Source: Ochromonas danica
Taxonomy: Eukaryota > Sar > Chrysophyceae > Chromulinales > Chromulinaceae
Direction of reading: 5' to 3'
DNA length: 61,961 bases
Assembly (NCBI GenBank): GCA_015146655.1
Contig: VKHL01000163.1
Coordinates: forward strand, 1-61,961
Shown: positions 33,447 to 43,072 of the stretch, piece by piece
Layout of the letters: every line of letters begins with the position of its first letter
How positions within the stretch are numbered: position 1 is the stretch's first letter
Made by a program: the position numbers and the translations under genes
Notes under the pieces: generated by a model
Told to the model about the DNA's origin: nothing
Databases searched by the model: none
What the model saw: only the letters and a program-made list of their open reading frames with translations

Positions 33447-33870
33447 CCGACTTTGCCGGCCTGTCTTCGCCACTGGCCTCCTTGTTACAAGAGATGAATT
33501 ATGTGGTCTTATTCGATTCTGTTTCCAGTCTCTTTGTGTTGGTGATGCTTAGTTTGTAGTTGTGCTTAATGTGCCTGCCCGTCTTTCGGGAGCTTCGTGC
33601 TTTTTCTGGTACTATTTCCGATATGCTCTGTATTTGTATGTTTGCTATTGGTTCTCATTTGTTTGCGTTGCCGGACACTTCCAGCAATGGAGGTGAAATG
33701 TAAGCTGAGCTATCATCATGTGAGCGGAGAGAAATTCAGTTGTTGCTTTGTATTGTTGGGCATTGAAGTAGTTGGCGGGGAATTGATCGAGGCTAGACTA
33801 TTCTCTCTTGTTTGCTTCATTTCGCAGTGAAAGTGCAGCAGGAATTGATCGCTTTCTTTGCCCTAGGCCT

Positions 33871-34263
33871 CTAAGTCACGGATATTGACGAGCAACACAC
33901 CCTCCCACACAGTGCTGTACCCCACCTTCCCTCAGATTTCCTATCAGGTATAAGGCGGATGGCTACTCCCACTCTCCGCATGATTGCTAACAGAGACACT
34001 GGCGATGAGACCAAAGACGTGACTAGAGGACATGAGCTCGTGGCCAACTTTGGTTTGAAGAATGGTGTATTGTATGGCATCATATTCTGTCCACAGGTCT
34101 GTCTCCAGTAAATGCCTCTGCTGCAACGATCTCATCAACCAGCTCGTTGTACACGGCATGAAGCCCCACGTCACTATCTGCCACTCCGAAACCCTTCTCA
34201 TCTTTACATGCTTTCCGCATAACCTTGATGATCCCGATGTACGTGACTGCTGTACTGTACAGT
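33871..34263 (-). pseudogene. Possible gene remnant in the 33.4-34.4 kb gap
   Basis: The 918-bp gap between two + genes (33447-34364) holds no complete gene. On the minus strand 34080-34263 is open for 60 codons, with a convincing composition (GIIKVMRKACKDEKGFGVAD, then AVYNELVDEIVAAEAF), but it has no Met and ends at a stop. A second frame, to 33871, contains PVSLLAIMRRVGVAIRLIPD. A possible ~70-nt intron (GTGGAC...CTCTAG) lies between them, but the phases do not join cleanly. A degraded gene, or a gene with a frameshift, fits best. No family recognised. Confidence 0.3.
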
Positions 34264-34364
34264 TAACAAGTCAGCAGGATACTCATAAACTCGTTAGCAA
34301 AAGTCGTTTTTGGATCAAATCAAATTAATTATTGAAATTCTGGAGGCGAAAACGGACTAGCTCG

Positions 34365-37013
34365 ATGATCGACTCGCAGAACATCATGAACGTGATAGTT
34401 ATTCTGCTATGGTGCTTGTGCCTTCCTCGTGTGAGTGGCAAGGCCGGGCTGTGGATGTTGCCGCGAGGAGGCGGACGATCAGATTCCTTCCTTCTCGACC
34501 CGCAGACCACCTCCGAGGCCGTGCGCAGGAAGACCCAGAACTACGTGGGATTGCTTCGAGATTTCTTACCTTTACATGTCTTCTCGACGTCAGCTGTTTT
34601 GCAGTCGTCTGCTCGCGATCTCTTGCGGCAAGATGGCGCGCTCTGGCACTGCGAGGAATGTCGTGACAGCAATCCACTCAACCCGCACAGTCTCTGTCCT
34701 GTCCCTGCCTTCCAAGAAATGTTGTTGTTTGATGTGATTGATGACCCATCTTCCTATGGGAAAGAGAAGGAGGAAGAAGTCCTCCCTCATCTCTCTGCTT
34801 ATTCTCCTTCTCTCTCGCCAGGAGACCCTCTTGCTTCTCCAAGTAACCTCTCAATGGAATCCAATTCACTGCTTGGACAGGAAGAAGGTGGTGTTGATAA
34901 GCTGCTGGCTGATCTTCTTTATGGTGGCAAGACATCGTCTGCCTTGCCTCAAGAGGCGGAGCGTGGCTGCAGTGAGAAGGTTGAAGAACTTCCTACCACT
35001 CCCTCCGTGTTAGATAGTGTGACTTCCCTTGAATCTGATTCATCTGATTCGTTGATCTCGTTACCCTGCGATGAGAAGTTCCAATCAGAGGCTAGTGGGG
35101 GATTGGTCATTGATGGAGGCAACAAGGATGAGGTGGACCTGTCGGTCAGAGACGAGGCGATTGAAACATTTGAAGATCTGCGGCAGGTGGGCGAAGAAGT
35201 GATTAAAGGTGAGGCAGATAATTTGGTTTCGGTGGAATCTGGCGATACCAGTGGCAGTGAGGAGGATTTGCTTCAGTTGGCTGTTGGAGTGGACAGCGAT
35301 GATCGTGATGATCATTCAGACGATGAGTCGCATGTTATCACTGCAGACAGTAGCACAAGCGTGACAAAAGATGTCGAGGATGATGCAATTGCTGTGACGC
35401 CTCTCGCTTCACAAGAAACATACCATTCCGATGACACAGATCAGCTTCATGAAGAAAAAGCAGGCAAAGTGCACGAAGAAGAGCTTCACGACAAAGAGAA
35501 AGCTGGCGAAGTGCACGAAGAAGAGCTTCATGACAAAGAGAAAGCTGGCGAAGTGCATGAAGGAGAAGAAGAAGAAGCAGGTGATGAAATGGGAGACTCC
35601 GCAGAGTCGGAAGCAACCTCTTCTCCTGGCTTATCAGAGAACAGATCTGATCTGGATATTAAAGAAGTAGAAGAAGAAGAAGCCTTGCTTGTTGACAATA
35701 CTCCTGGAAATGGAAAAGAGGGCAAGAGGCAGGAGCATTTGATTGCTTGCGAAGAGGCTATTCCATCTCTAGAGGAACAACATTCGAGCTCATCTCATAG
35801 TCTGTCAAACCAATCCTCCGCAGCAGACAGTCGCTTGCCAGAGCAGTGGAATGATGACTGGTGGCCAGCCTTTTTGTGTGGAATGCTGGCGACTGCTTTG
35901 CTCGCATTTGTCGCGCGTGCTTACTCCATCTTCAAGCAACGCTATCCAAGACAGCTCGCAGACTGGCTGCAGGCGAGGGTTGATGCGCACTTTTCCCTTC
36001 GGGACTATAGCGCTGTTATCAGCGATATTGAGACATATTTGCCTACAATCGTTCGTTATTTCGGCGACCAGGACATGCAGACTTGTGCATTCAAGCACAG
36101 CTTGGCTCAGGCGCTGCTAACGAGCGGGAAAGTTGCCAGTGCTTTGGAACTTTTGGAACAAGTGCACCGTGCCTATCTCCCTTACGGTGAGGATCGCTAT
36201 CTTGCTCATGTTTACGAGGACCAAGGCTTAGCATTTAGGGCAATGGGGAACTATGACGACGCTGTCGAGAAGCTGCAGCTGGCTCTGCGCATCTTTCACG
36301 AGGAAGCCGCTGCAGATGTTGTCGTTCCAGACTTGACAGTGGGTGATGGGAAGGGAAGAAGTGGACGAGAGGATGGCGAATTCTCTCTTTACGAAGGCCA
36401 TCCCATGCGATGCTTGCCCAATGTTCATGAGTCTTGTGATGGGTTTACCTCTGACTCCCCTTTGCTATCGGCGAAGAGAAGCTCTTCTACACAAGCGCTT
36501 TATTCGCCTTCTTCGCCTGTGGGCCATTTCTACACTCCTGCTCCTGCTCCTGTCCCTGCGGATGAAGTGATCGATGGGGAGAGACTCAGAGTCTTGGAGG
36601 AAGCCTTTGGCACTGCAGCCTGTGAGTCGCTGCCTGTTGGTCGCGATCTTCCCTCCGCTTTGTCAGAGTTGGAGTCCCTCTTAGAGACAGTCGCCGAGAA
36701 GAAAGAGACGTTAATGCCGTCCTATAATGCCCATCGATTCATGCGACGAGTTGTTGACAAAGATGTTGCCAGAGTTTCCAAAGAGCTTGGAGATGTTCTG
36801 TATACAATGCAGAGCTTCCTGGAGGCGAGAGACTGCTACCAACTAGCTTTGACCTTAGGGGAGCAGTTGGCAGACCCTGAGGCTCCAGAGCTTGAAGGAT
36901 TGCGCCAGATCGTCGCAGCCATTACCGAGAAATACGATGCGAGCCCTGCGAGTGTTGCTCGAGTGGATGCCAATCGATCTCTGGACTTCCCCGTCTTCCC
37001 CGATGTCCACTAG
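34365..37013 (+). CDS. Signal-bearing acidic membrane protein with a C-terminal TPR-like domain
   Basis: A single exon of 882 residues from the ATG at 34365. The start is followed by a hydrophobic signal (VIVILLWCLCLPRVSG). A long, very acidic, Ser-rich region follows. It includes a 42-bp tandem (14 residues, EKAGEVHEEELHDK-type, nearly three copies at about 35450-35570). A transmembrane segment lies near residue 510 (FLCGMLATALLAFVARAY). After it come helical pairs resembling tetratricopeptide repeats (S-L-A-Q-A-L-L-T-S-G-K; A-F-R-A-M-G-N-Y-D-D-A-V-E-K-L-Q-L-A-L; a last one near the end, S-F-L-E-A-R-D-C-Y-Q-L-A-L). The topology predicts a lumenal acidic part and a cytosolic TPR part. Function unknown; no homologue is named with confidence. 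Confidence 0.7.
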   Translation: MIDSQNIMNVIVILLWCLCLPRVSGKAGLWMLPRGGGRSDSFLLDPQTTSEAVRRKTQNYVGLLRDFLPLHVFSTSAVLQSSARDLLRQDGALWHCEECRDSNPLNPHSLCPVPAFQEMLLFDVIDDPSSYGKEKEEEVLPHLSAYSPSLSPGDPLASPSNLSMESNSLLGQEEGGVDKLLADLLYGGKTSSALPQEAERGCSEKVEELPTTPSVLDSVTSLESDSSDSLISLPCDEKFQSEASGGLVIDGGNKDEVDLSVRDEAIETFEDLRQVGEEVIKGEADNLVSVESGDTSGSEEDLLQLAVGVDSDDRDDHSDDESHVITADSSTSVTKDVEDDAIAVTPLASQETYHSDDTDQLHEEKAGKVHEEELHDKEKAGEVHEEELHDKEKAGEVHEGEEEEAGDEMGDSAESEATSSPGLSENRSDLDIKEVEEEEALLVDNTPGNGKEGKRQEHLIACEEAIPSLEEQHSSSSHSLSNQSSAADSRLPEQWNDDWWPAFLCGMLATALLAFVARAYSIFKQRYPRQLADWLQARVDAHFSLRDYSAVISDIETYLPTIVRYFGDQDMQTCAFKHSLAQALLTSGKVASALELLEQVHRAYLPYGEDRYLAHVYEDQGLAFRAMGNYDDAVEKLQLALRIFHEEAAADVVVPDLTVGDGKGRSGREDGEFSLYEGHPMRCLPNVHESCDGFTSDSPLLSAKRSSSTQALYSPSSPVGHFYTPAPAPVPADEVIDGERLRVLEEAFGTAACESLPVGRDLPSALSELESLLETVAEKKETLMPSYNAHRFMRRVVDKDVARVSKELGDVLYTMQSFLEARDCYQLALTLGEQLADPEAPELEGLRQIVAAITEKYDASPASVARVDANRSLDFPVFPDVH

Positions 37014-37157
37014 GAAGAAGCTGCAGCTCCAGCTGCCATGTCCCCCCCTCTCTCTCTCTCCTTAACTAGGTCTCTCTCTATTTGTGTCATGCTTTGATGA
37101 CGGCCATTAGTAGGCCAAGACGACAGTTTATGTGTAGTCTCTTTCTTCAATCTCCTC

Positions 37158-37229
37158 GACCTGTGGACTTGGAGGTCAGACGGATTGCACTGGAGGCGAA
37201 GCAATCCGTGCAGTTGTCGTCCACAGGTC
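37158..37229. ncRNA. Nested perfect stem-loop, candidate structured RNA
   Basis: An outer 11-bp stem (GACCTGTGGAC at 37158-37168 with its exact complement at 37219-37229) encloses an inner 8-bp stem (CGGATTGC at 37181-37188 with GCAATCCG at 37201-37208). The inner loop is 12 nt. The internal loops are 12 and 10 nt. It lies 145 bp after the TPR gene stop and 211 bp before the RPB4 3' end, in an otherwise non-coding 426-bp gap. It may be a structured RNA, a 3'-UTR element or a small inverted-repeat element. Confidence 0.45.
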
Positions 37230-37365
37230 AAGCAAGTCTGCTGTCCTCCTCCTCCTCCTCCTCCTCTTGCTTGTACTAAAGCGAAACTCATCCTTACCCT
37301 CCTCTCCACTCTTCCACAAACACGATGAAATTTATTTACAGAGATGTGCTTTTTCCTCCCTTCTC

Positions 37366-37504
37366 AGTAGGTCTCTCCGCTGGCCCGTGCCTTGGCCTCG
37401 ACCACGATGTTGATGGCGATCTCGATCTACTCGTCGTTCTTAGTAGGTCTCTCCGCTGGCCCGTGCCTTAGCCTCGACCACGATGTTGATGGCGATCTCG
37501 ATCT
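37366..37504 (-). repeat. 63-bp tandem duplication of the end of the RPB4 gene
   Basis: 37366-37428 and 37442-37504 are identical except at one base (G at 37394, A at 37470), with a 76-bp offset. The right copy encodes the last 20 residues or so of RPB4 and its TAA stop. The left copy lies in the 3' flank and would encode the same residues followed by TGA. Confidence 0.92.
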
Positions 37505-38130
37505 GGTCGTCGGGGAAGCGCGACAAGCTGGGCACCAGACTCAGCATCTCCTCCACCGTGGCGTCCTCCTAAGAGCATCAACCAAGATCAAAGATGTGAC
37601 GTGACATGAGGAAGTGAAAGGGAGAAGGGTGGTGTGGGCTGACGTCTTTGATGAGGTTGGCCAAGCTGGCGACTTCGTAGGCGTGCAGAGGAATGAGTTT
37701 GCTGTCGTTCACGCGCTGCAGCTTCAGACCACGTAACTTCCTAAAGGTTCAAGACAACATGTCCCTAAGTTAGAAGTCGAGACAAGACAGACGGCCAGGC
37801 AGCTAGTTGGTCGCTCACTCTCCCAGCTCCATTGTGAGGTTCTCCAGCGCGGTGTGGTCGCGACTGCTCGCCACCTTCTCCAAGTAGGCATAAGTCGAAT
37901 CAAAGAGTCTACACAACACCAAGCAGTGGCCAAAGGTCGGTCAGTGAACCCTGTGGGTGGGTGGGGTAAGAGGGGAGGGGTGGGAGGTACTCGTTGGTCA
38001 GACCGCTCTGCTGTCGCTGAGCCAGCAAGAAGAACATCTCGTCCTGGGTCAAGCTCTGCACTTTATCGAAGTTCAAAGCACCAAACTTCAACTCATTCAC
38101 ATTCTCCTGTTCATCCGTGGCAGCGTTCAT
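37440..38130 (-). CDS. RPB4: RNA polymerase II subunit RPB4
   Basis: Four exons (37991-38130, 37819-37908, 37644-37740, 37440-37568) join in phase and give 151 residues, normal for the family. The N-terminus has N-E-L-K-F-G as in RPB4. The C-terminal HRDC-like part has the order seen in the family: helices, then T-V-E-E-M-L-S-L-V-P-S-L-S-R-F-P-D-D-Q-I-E-I-A-I. RPB4 forms the stalk of Pol II together with RPB7 and acts in initiation, mRNA decay and stress response. The 3' end has been duplicated in tandem just downstream. The start is 176 bp from the divergent papain-like gene, so the two probably share a promoter region. Confidence 0.82.
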
Positions 38131-38306
38131 CTTCGCTTCGAAGCAAAACAAACTGTGGTTTGGAACAAGACTTGGAATATTCCATGGAATCCACACATGA
38201 CGGACTGCTGATGCATCACTTGAATCACATTGTTCTGTTTGTTGTATCCCGGTATCTATTTTGGTATTCTGTTTCGAGGTCCAAGTAGTATTACAGGTCT
38301 TGATTG
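38131..38306. promoter_or_regulatory. Divergent promoter between RPB4 and the papain-like gene
   Basis: 176 bp between outward-facing start codons. It contains ATTCCATGGAAT (around 38178-38189), a short perfect palindrome. A related ATTCCATGG word occurs at 31435-31453. Confidence 0.4.
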
Positions 38307-40437
38307 ATGGAAATCGAGGTGGAAAGTGGAGATCTCTTTCTCGTGTCTCGGCCATGCCATAAGATGGACATGATGTCTATGGCCATCTGCTACGGAGCGA
38401 AAGTCGTGGGCAACAGCGATTGGGACCATTTGGGCATCGTGGTGGAGGATCCTCACACAAAGGAGCTGCATCTCCTGGAAGCCAATCTCTCCGGCGTCAG
38501 CCTCTATCCTCTAAAGGATCGCATTTTGCGGTCGAAAGCGTCTCTGTTTGCCGTGCGGAAGCTTTTGAACAATCCAGGCAGCCCCTCGACGAGCGAGGAG
38601 GGCGACGGCACGGAGAAGAAGGAGGCCTTGTGGCGCCTTGCGAAGCGCTACCACAACAAGAAGTACAACGATTCCTTCCTGCAAATGGCTGCGGCCGCTG
38701 TTTCGAGTTACAAATCGTTTCTGCGCCAGTGGCTCGGCTTGGCGCAAGAAGAGCGGCTGTGGCAAGCGAAAGTCAATACCATCAATCGCCATCTGGAGAG
38801 TCGCGCGAAGAGAACTCGCCGATCTCTGCTGGACCGAGCGATGATCGCTGTCAAGCGAGAGCTCATCGATCAGATTGCTGATGTCGAGCGACAATTAGCG
38901 CAGCTGGCCGCCCAGGAGCGCGCCATTGCAGAGCAGAAGGAGGAGAAGAAGCCACAGCAGGCAGTGAGTGAGGTGACGACAGAGGAGCGCTATTTCTGCA
39001 GCCAGCTGGTCGCAGAGGTTCTGATGGATCTCCTCTCCATGTCCAAGGACCGCCAGCCCCATCACTATCTCCCTGCAGATTTCTCCTCTGGGGCACGCTC
39101 AGCTGTGCTTGCTGACGCTTTCCGGGCGTCGCAATACCGTCATTCCTGTGATTTGGTCGTTAGGCAGGAAGATATCGACAGCATCGAACCACTCCCAGGG
39201 AAGTTGAAGATTACGCTCGCATTGCCCAAGGCAGGGAAGAAGATCCGGTTCGGGTTGAACAAAGGTGACCTGCTACCTGCTGAGATTGCAAGGCAATTGG
39301 TCGATTTGCCTCCGTCCTGCAGGTTGCAAGTCAGTGGAGATATTCATGTCCTGTCTGCCGCTCATCCGTCAGATGTGCTCGACACACAAGACGTCCAAGT
39401 TTTAGGAGTGCTGCGAAAGGAAATGGATAGCCAAGCTATTCTTCTTCTCCTGCGCCTCCTTCGCGAGAAGCACAAAGACATCTATTTGCAAGCCGAGCAC
39501 CGGAGCTCTTTGACCATCTCCCACGCCCAGACAACGCCCACTGCCCCATTTCCGACTGCTGAAGAGGTTGCTCTGCAGCAGCAGGCATTATTAGCTGAGG
39601 AGGTCTGGCGAATAGTTTGGCCTACCATCTGTAACGGAGATTTGTCTTATTTCCATGGCATTGAGCACATCGATATCCCTGCTTTGGCCACAGCGATTTT
39701 GCGTCAACCTCCTTCGGCAAGAGAATTGCATCGCCTCAATGATACATGGGAGACGTTTCTCAAAGTAATTGACCTGGAATCAGTCGTTCTTCGCGACCCT
39801 TTCCATCCCAAACAACACCCTGTGCCTCGAATAGAAGAGATCGTCTGGCTGTTCCTGCTCTTTGAGGAGTTCGTCTCAACTAACGATGAGGAGACGCTGT
39901 TCTTGTTCTTTGTGGATCGCTTCGTTCACAAGTACCATCGCCACCACAGCTTGCCGCAAGACATGCACAGGTATTTCGTTGAATTTAACTGTCCGCGTCT
40001 TTGCAATACATTCGCGCTAAGAAACGTTGAATCTCAGTGTAGACAGGCTTGTCCGTCGAATCATGTCCTCGGCACAAGTTTGGAAAGGAAAGTCATGTCA
40101 TGAAGACAAAGGAAAGAGCTCTGATCAGTCTCAGTGGATGCAGATCTTGCCTGCTGTAGCGCTTCCTTCTCTTTATGTGCCCAAATGGTGGGCAAGCCAC
40201 TCTTCGGACACTTCTCAGCGAGCCAACACACGGGATAGATTTCGATCTCCTGTGTTTTCGTCGATGAAGAGCGCGCAAATGGACGGGATCGTCGCTAACT
40301 TTGTCAATAAAGGACGGCCCAGACTGACGCGAAGGTACATCTTGTTTGGATCGAGTCTTGCATTTTTGGGGACCTGCTGGCAATTGGCATTGCATAAACC
40401 AGTTATGCATAGCAGTATTCCCAGTAGTATCAGCTAG
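38307..40437 (+). CDS. Membrane-anchored permuted papain-like (YiiX/NlpC-P60-type) hydrolase
   Basis: Exons 38307-39970 and 40038-40437 join in phase 2 (687 residues). The N-terminus reads S-G-D-L-F-L-V-S-R-P, then D-W-D-H-L-G-I-V-V with the likely catalytic His41. About 200 residues later comes Y-F-C-S-Q-L-V-A-E-V-L with the likely catalytic Cys. His before Cys is the circularly permuted order of the YiiX/DUF830 branch of NlpC/P60 enzymes. A charged helical insert (KRTRRSLLDRAMIAVKREL) separates them. The long C-terminal region is helical, and a final hydrophobic segment (YILFGSSLAFLGTCW) may anchor the protein by its tail. Enzymes of this fold cleave peptide, amide or acyl-ester bonds; the substrate here is unknown. 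Confidence 0.72.
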
Positions 40438-40902
40438 TTGCTGGCGATGTAATTCTGTTAAAAGTTTGTAGTTTGTAAGAATCCGCGCTTGTTTGAAATT
40501 TGCTCTTTCAATATTGGTAGTGATACCTGACTTTTGAGAGCGCTAGATATACTCACTCTATGCATCAGTACAGTAACCGCAGGCCTTGTTGTTATTGGTC
40601 AATACAGTATGTATAGTCTATTTAGTCTAGTCTAGTAAAGTGTGTTAAATGCAATAAACCGTTCTGTACAGTAGCAATTATTCGTTGCGTAGGTTATCTT
40701 CCCCACGCATCCAATAATAATGGGCAGTGGACCAACTGGATGTGCTGAAATCTGTTTGAGAATAATAATCGAAATCGTCACTCTAGCGGGTCAAGAGAAG
40801 GTGTCAACTTCTTCAAGGCTTTGTGACTGTGACGTAATTGTCTTCTCTTCCCTTCTATCCAATTATTGTACCCAGCCACCGCGAGTGCTGCCAGAAAGCG
40901 TC

Positions 40903-41973
40903 ATGAACAACGGCTCTGCTTCCTCCTCACAAGCTCAACCGTCGCCAGGCATCGCCACTCGGAGACGAACTGGTTTCGACTTTCCCTGGGACCCTTTGCA
41001 AGTTGTCACCTGGCTCTTGTTTCCTCTCATTGTTTCGCACTACTTCGCTTTTCTCTTCTTCATGCTGTGGGACGACATCAGCAAAATTGTCATTTCCGTT
41101 ATATACGGTGTCTGTGCTCTTGCTCTTGCTGTTTCTGTGTGCTTGACATGCTTTATCGATCCTGCTGATAACGCACTGTGTGGCTATGCCCACCGCGAAG
41201 GCCAAGAGGAGATTTTCTGCTATTTCTGCGAAGTGAATGTTCACGCTTCCTCCAAACACTGTCGCTTTTGCGACAAATGCGTCTTACGCTTCGATCATCA
41301 TTGCAAATGGCTGAACACTTGCATCGGAAAGAAGAATTACGCTTGGTTCTTAGTGGTTATTGTAGCAGCGCTGCTGCTGACTTCGATTAACTTGGGCGTG
41401 TCCATCGCCATCACGATTGATGCTTTCATCAGTCCACATGCCATATTACATCGCACCAATCATGTCAATGATGCTCCAAGCCATTTGCAGAGCGCCTTTT
41501 CAATAGAATTTATTAAAGCTATGGCCCTGATTAGTTCGGTCATATTCGCTGCGGTGGTAGCGATGATATTGCAATTGGTATCTTTCCATATAATGCTAAT
41601 CTGCAAGGGTTCGACTACCTATGACTATATAGTGCTGCAACAGAAGAAAGCTCGCGATCGCGAGGCTCACAGATTGCAGAAGGAAGTTGAGTTGGCTGCA
41701 CAGATTCGACGGCAAGATCAGGCCCTTACACAGGCTGCCAATGTTGCTGCGATACATAACTCAAATAGCAGTCGAAGAGAATCAAATTCAAGTCGTGGGA
41801 GAGATGCGGAATTTGAAAGAAGAGATATTGATAGCGCAGCAATGGAGGCCGGGACGACCGAAGCAGTTGTACTAACGACTGGTGACTGTCCGGCGGCGTG
41901 TATCGTAGATCTGCATGAGCAAGGAGCCGATGGCCAGACAAGCCATAATGGATCAGCTCTTGCGTTAGTTTGA
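40903..41973 (+). CDS. DHHC-type protein S-acyltransferase
   Basis: From the ATG at 40903 (chosen because the membrane domain starts soon after) the frame encodes 356 residues. An upstream in-frame ATG at 40720 would add 61 residues without recognisable features. Two TM segments precede the Cys-rich domain (C-Y-F-C...H-C-R-F-C-D-K-C) with the catalytic D-H-H-C in F-D-H-H-C-K-W-L-N-T-C-I-G. Two more TM segments follow, with the T-T-Y-D-Y motif (a TTxE variant) after the last. The C-terminus is charged and coiled-coil-like. These enzymes transfer palmitate to cytosolic cysteines at Golgi, ER or plasma membrane. The preceding 465 bp (40438-40902) show only a short TCTAG repeat. Confidence 0.9.
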   Translation: MNNGSASSSQAQPSPGIATRRRTGFDFPWDPLQVVTWLLFPLIVSHYFAFLFFMLWDDISKIVISVIYGVCALALAVSVCLTCFIDPADNALCGYAHREGQEEIFCYFCEVNVHASSKHCRFCDKCVLRFDHHCKWLNTCIGKKNYAWFLVVIVAALLLTSINLGVSIAITIDAFISPHAILHRTNHVNDAPSHLQSAFSIEFIKAMALISSVIFAAVVAMILQLVSFHIMLICKGSTTYDYIVLQQKKARDREAHRLQKEVELAAQIRRQDQALTQAANVAAIHNSNSSRRESNSSRGRDAEFERRDIDSAAMEAGTTEAVVLTTGDCPAACIVDLHEQGADGQTSHNGSALALV

Positions 41974-42236
41974 TCACTAAAGAGATATATAGTAGTAGTT
42001 AAATAGTTCAGGTTATCCTTGTATGCAAGCGCTGTCTGGACCCTTCCGTCCACGCTCGGCGGCGTTGCTGCAATGTTTTGTTGTCTACTCCTCGTCGACA
42101 CTTTAGCTGATGTCTGCTGTAATTAAGTTCTGTGCTAAAGGGTAATTTTGTGACTGTCATGATAACCTTTTGATAAAATAATTTCTTCTGTGAGTGACCT
42201 GTTGCTATGTTTAATTATCAGCGCATGTTTGCATAA

Positions 42237-42737
42237 TTACTTTCTATTGAGTGCAGGCGGTAGATTCTCTAGCGAAACATCGTGAGCTTTCTTTCTTACT
42301 TTTCTTCTAAAACTGAGATCGGCGGATGATCGAGAAGAGTGTGAAGAGCTTTCATCGGCAGGCTGTTTGGGAACAGCTCTGGAGGATCTCGCGTCCACTT
42401 TCTGCTGTTTTGAAGAACAAAGTGTGTCGATAGTGAGCCTTCGCTTCTTGGATTGTATTTGGTTCTCATCTTCTCTTTTGAGAGGGGATGATAGGAGACT
42501 GCGATCTCTCAAACCTGCTTGGAGGACTTCGTAAGTTGGCACACGACCTGGAAGGCGACTGAGAGATTTCTTTTCGGTCAGATGCTCTAAGGCAAGATCG
42601 ATGACAGAGGAGAGGGTCGTTTTGAAGTGCCTCTTACAGTCCGAGGCCTTCAATGTCTTCAACTTCCGCTCTCTGGCCCATTCCAAGATCTGCTCTGCCA
42701 CTGTCAAAGCAATTTCCTTGTGCGTCATCGCCTTCAT
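42237..42737 (-). CDS. Small basic protein of unknown function
   Basis: A single-exon frame of 166 residues. The first 70 or so residues are helical (EIALTVAEQILEWARERKLK, then a Leu-rich helix and a G-R-V-P-T-Y-E-V turn), which suggests a small winged-helix or similar nucleic-acid-binding fold. The rest is Ser/Lys/Arg-rich and disordered, with two nuclear-localisation-like runs (KKRRL, FRRKVRKK). Not recognised. Its start codon is only 20 bp from the interstitial telomeric tract, so that tract lies in its promoter or 5' UTR. The 263 bp separating it from the DHHC stop hold nothing recognisable. Confidence 0.5.
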   Translation of the reverse strand: MKAMTHKEIALTVAEQILEWARERKLKTLKASDCKRHFKTTLSSVIDLALEHLTEKKSLSRLPGRVPTYEVLQAGLRDRSLLSSPLKREDENQIQSKKRRLTIDTLCSSKQQKVDARSSRAVPKQPADESSSHSSRSSADLSFRRKVRKKAHDVSLENLPPALNRK

Positions 42738-42757
42738 TTCCTTCTAGGAGGTCGCGA

Positions 42758-42848
42758 GTCACGACAGGGTTAGAGTTAGTGTTAGTGTTAGTGTTAGTGT
42801 TAGTGTTAGTGTTAGGGTTAGAGTTAGGGTTAGTGTTAGGGTCACGAC
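42758..42848 (+). repeat. Interstitial degenerate telomeric tract with 8-bp flanking direct repeats
   Basis: Between two copies of GTCACGAC (42758-42765 and 42841-42848) lie 75 bp of six-base units in telomeric register: GGGTTA, GAGTTA, six GTGTTA, GGGTTA, GAGTTA, GGGTTA, GTGTTA, GG. The G-rich strand is the + strand, the same orientation as the real telomere at 61885. The remaining sequence between this tract and the next gene end (42849-43072) shows nothing of note. Confidence 0.93.
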
Positions 42849-43072
42849 GTTCTCGTCCCTTTCGATTGTGAGCGAGCAGTCTGAGCGAAGAGGGGTGGGG
42901 AGGGGACTAAGAGTGTGTGGTGGGTAAACGCTGTTTTGAGTGTTTCTGGCGGCCATAATCGAGTTTTCCAGTCAACAGCAGCTCAACGGAACTTTTTCTG
43001 ACCTTGTCGTTAATTAGTTTGAATTAAAACTCTAACAGCTCCATCTACCATTAGCTTCATCTCTAACACTAA

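Noticed and set aside
37010-37309. 99-residue minus frame between the TPR and RPB4 genes
   Set aside because: It overlaps the nested stem-loop and a GGA microsatellite, has poor composition and no splice signals linking it to a gene.
42759-42956. 65-residue minus frame ending in a long Thr-Leu repeat
   Set aside because: The T-L repeat is a translation of the interstitial telomeric tract. The frame has no other support.
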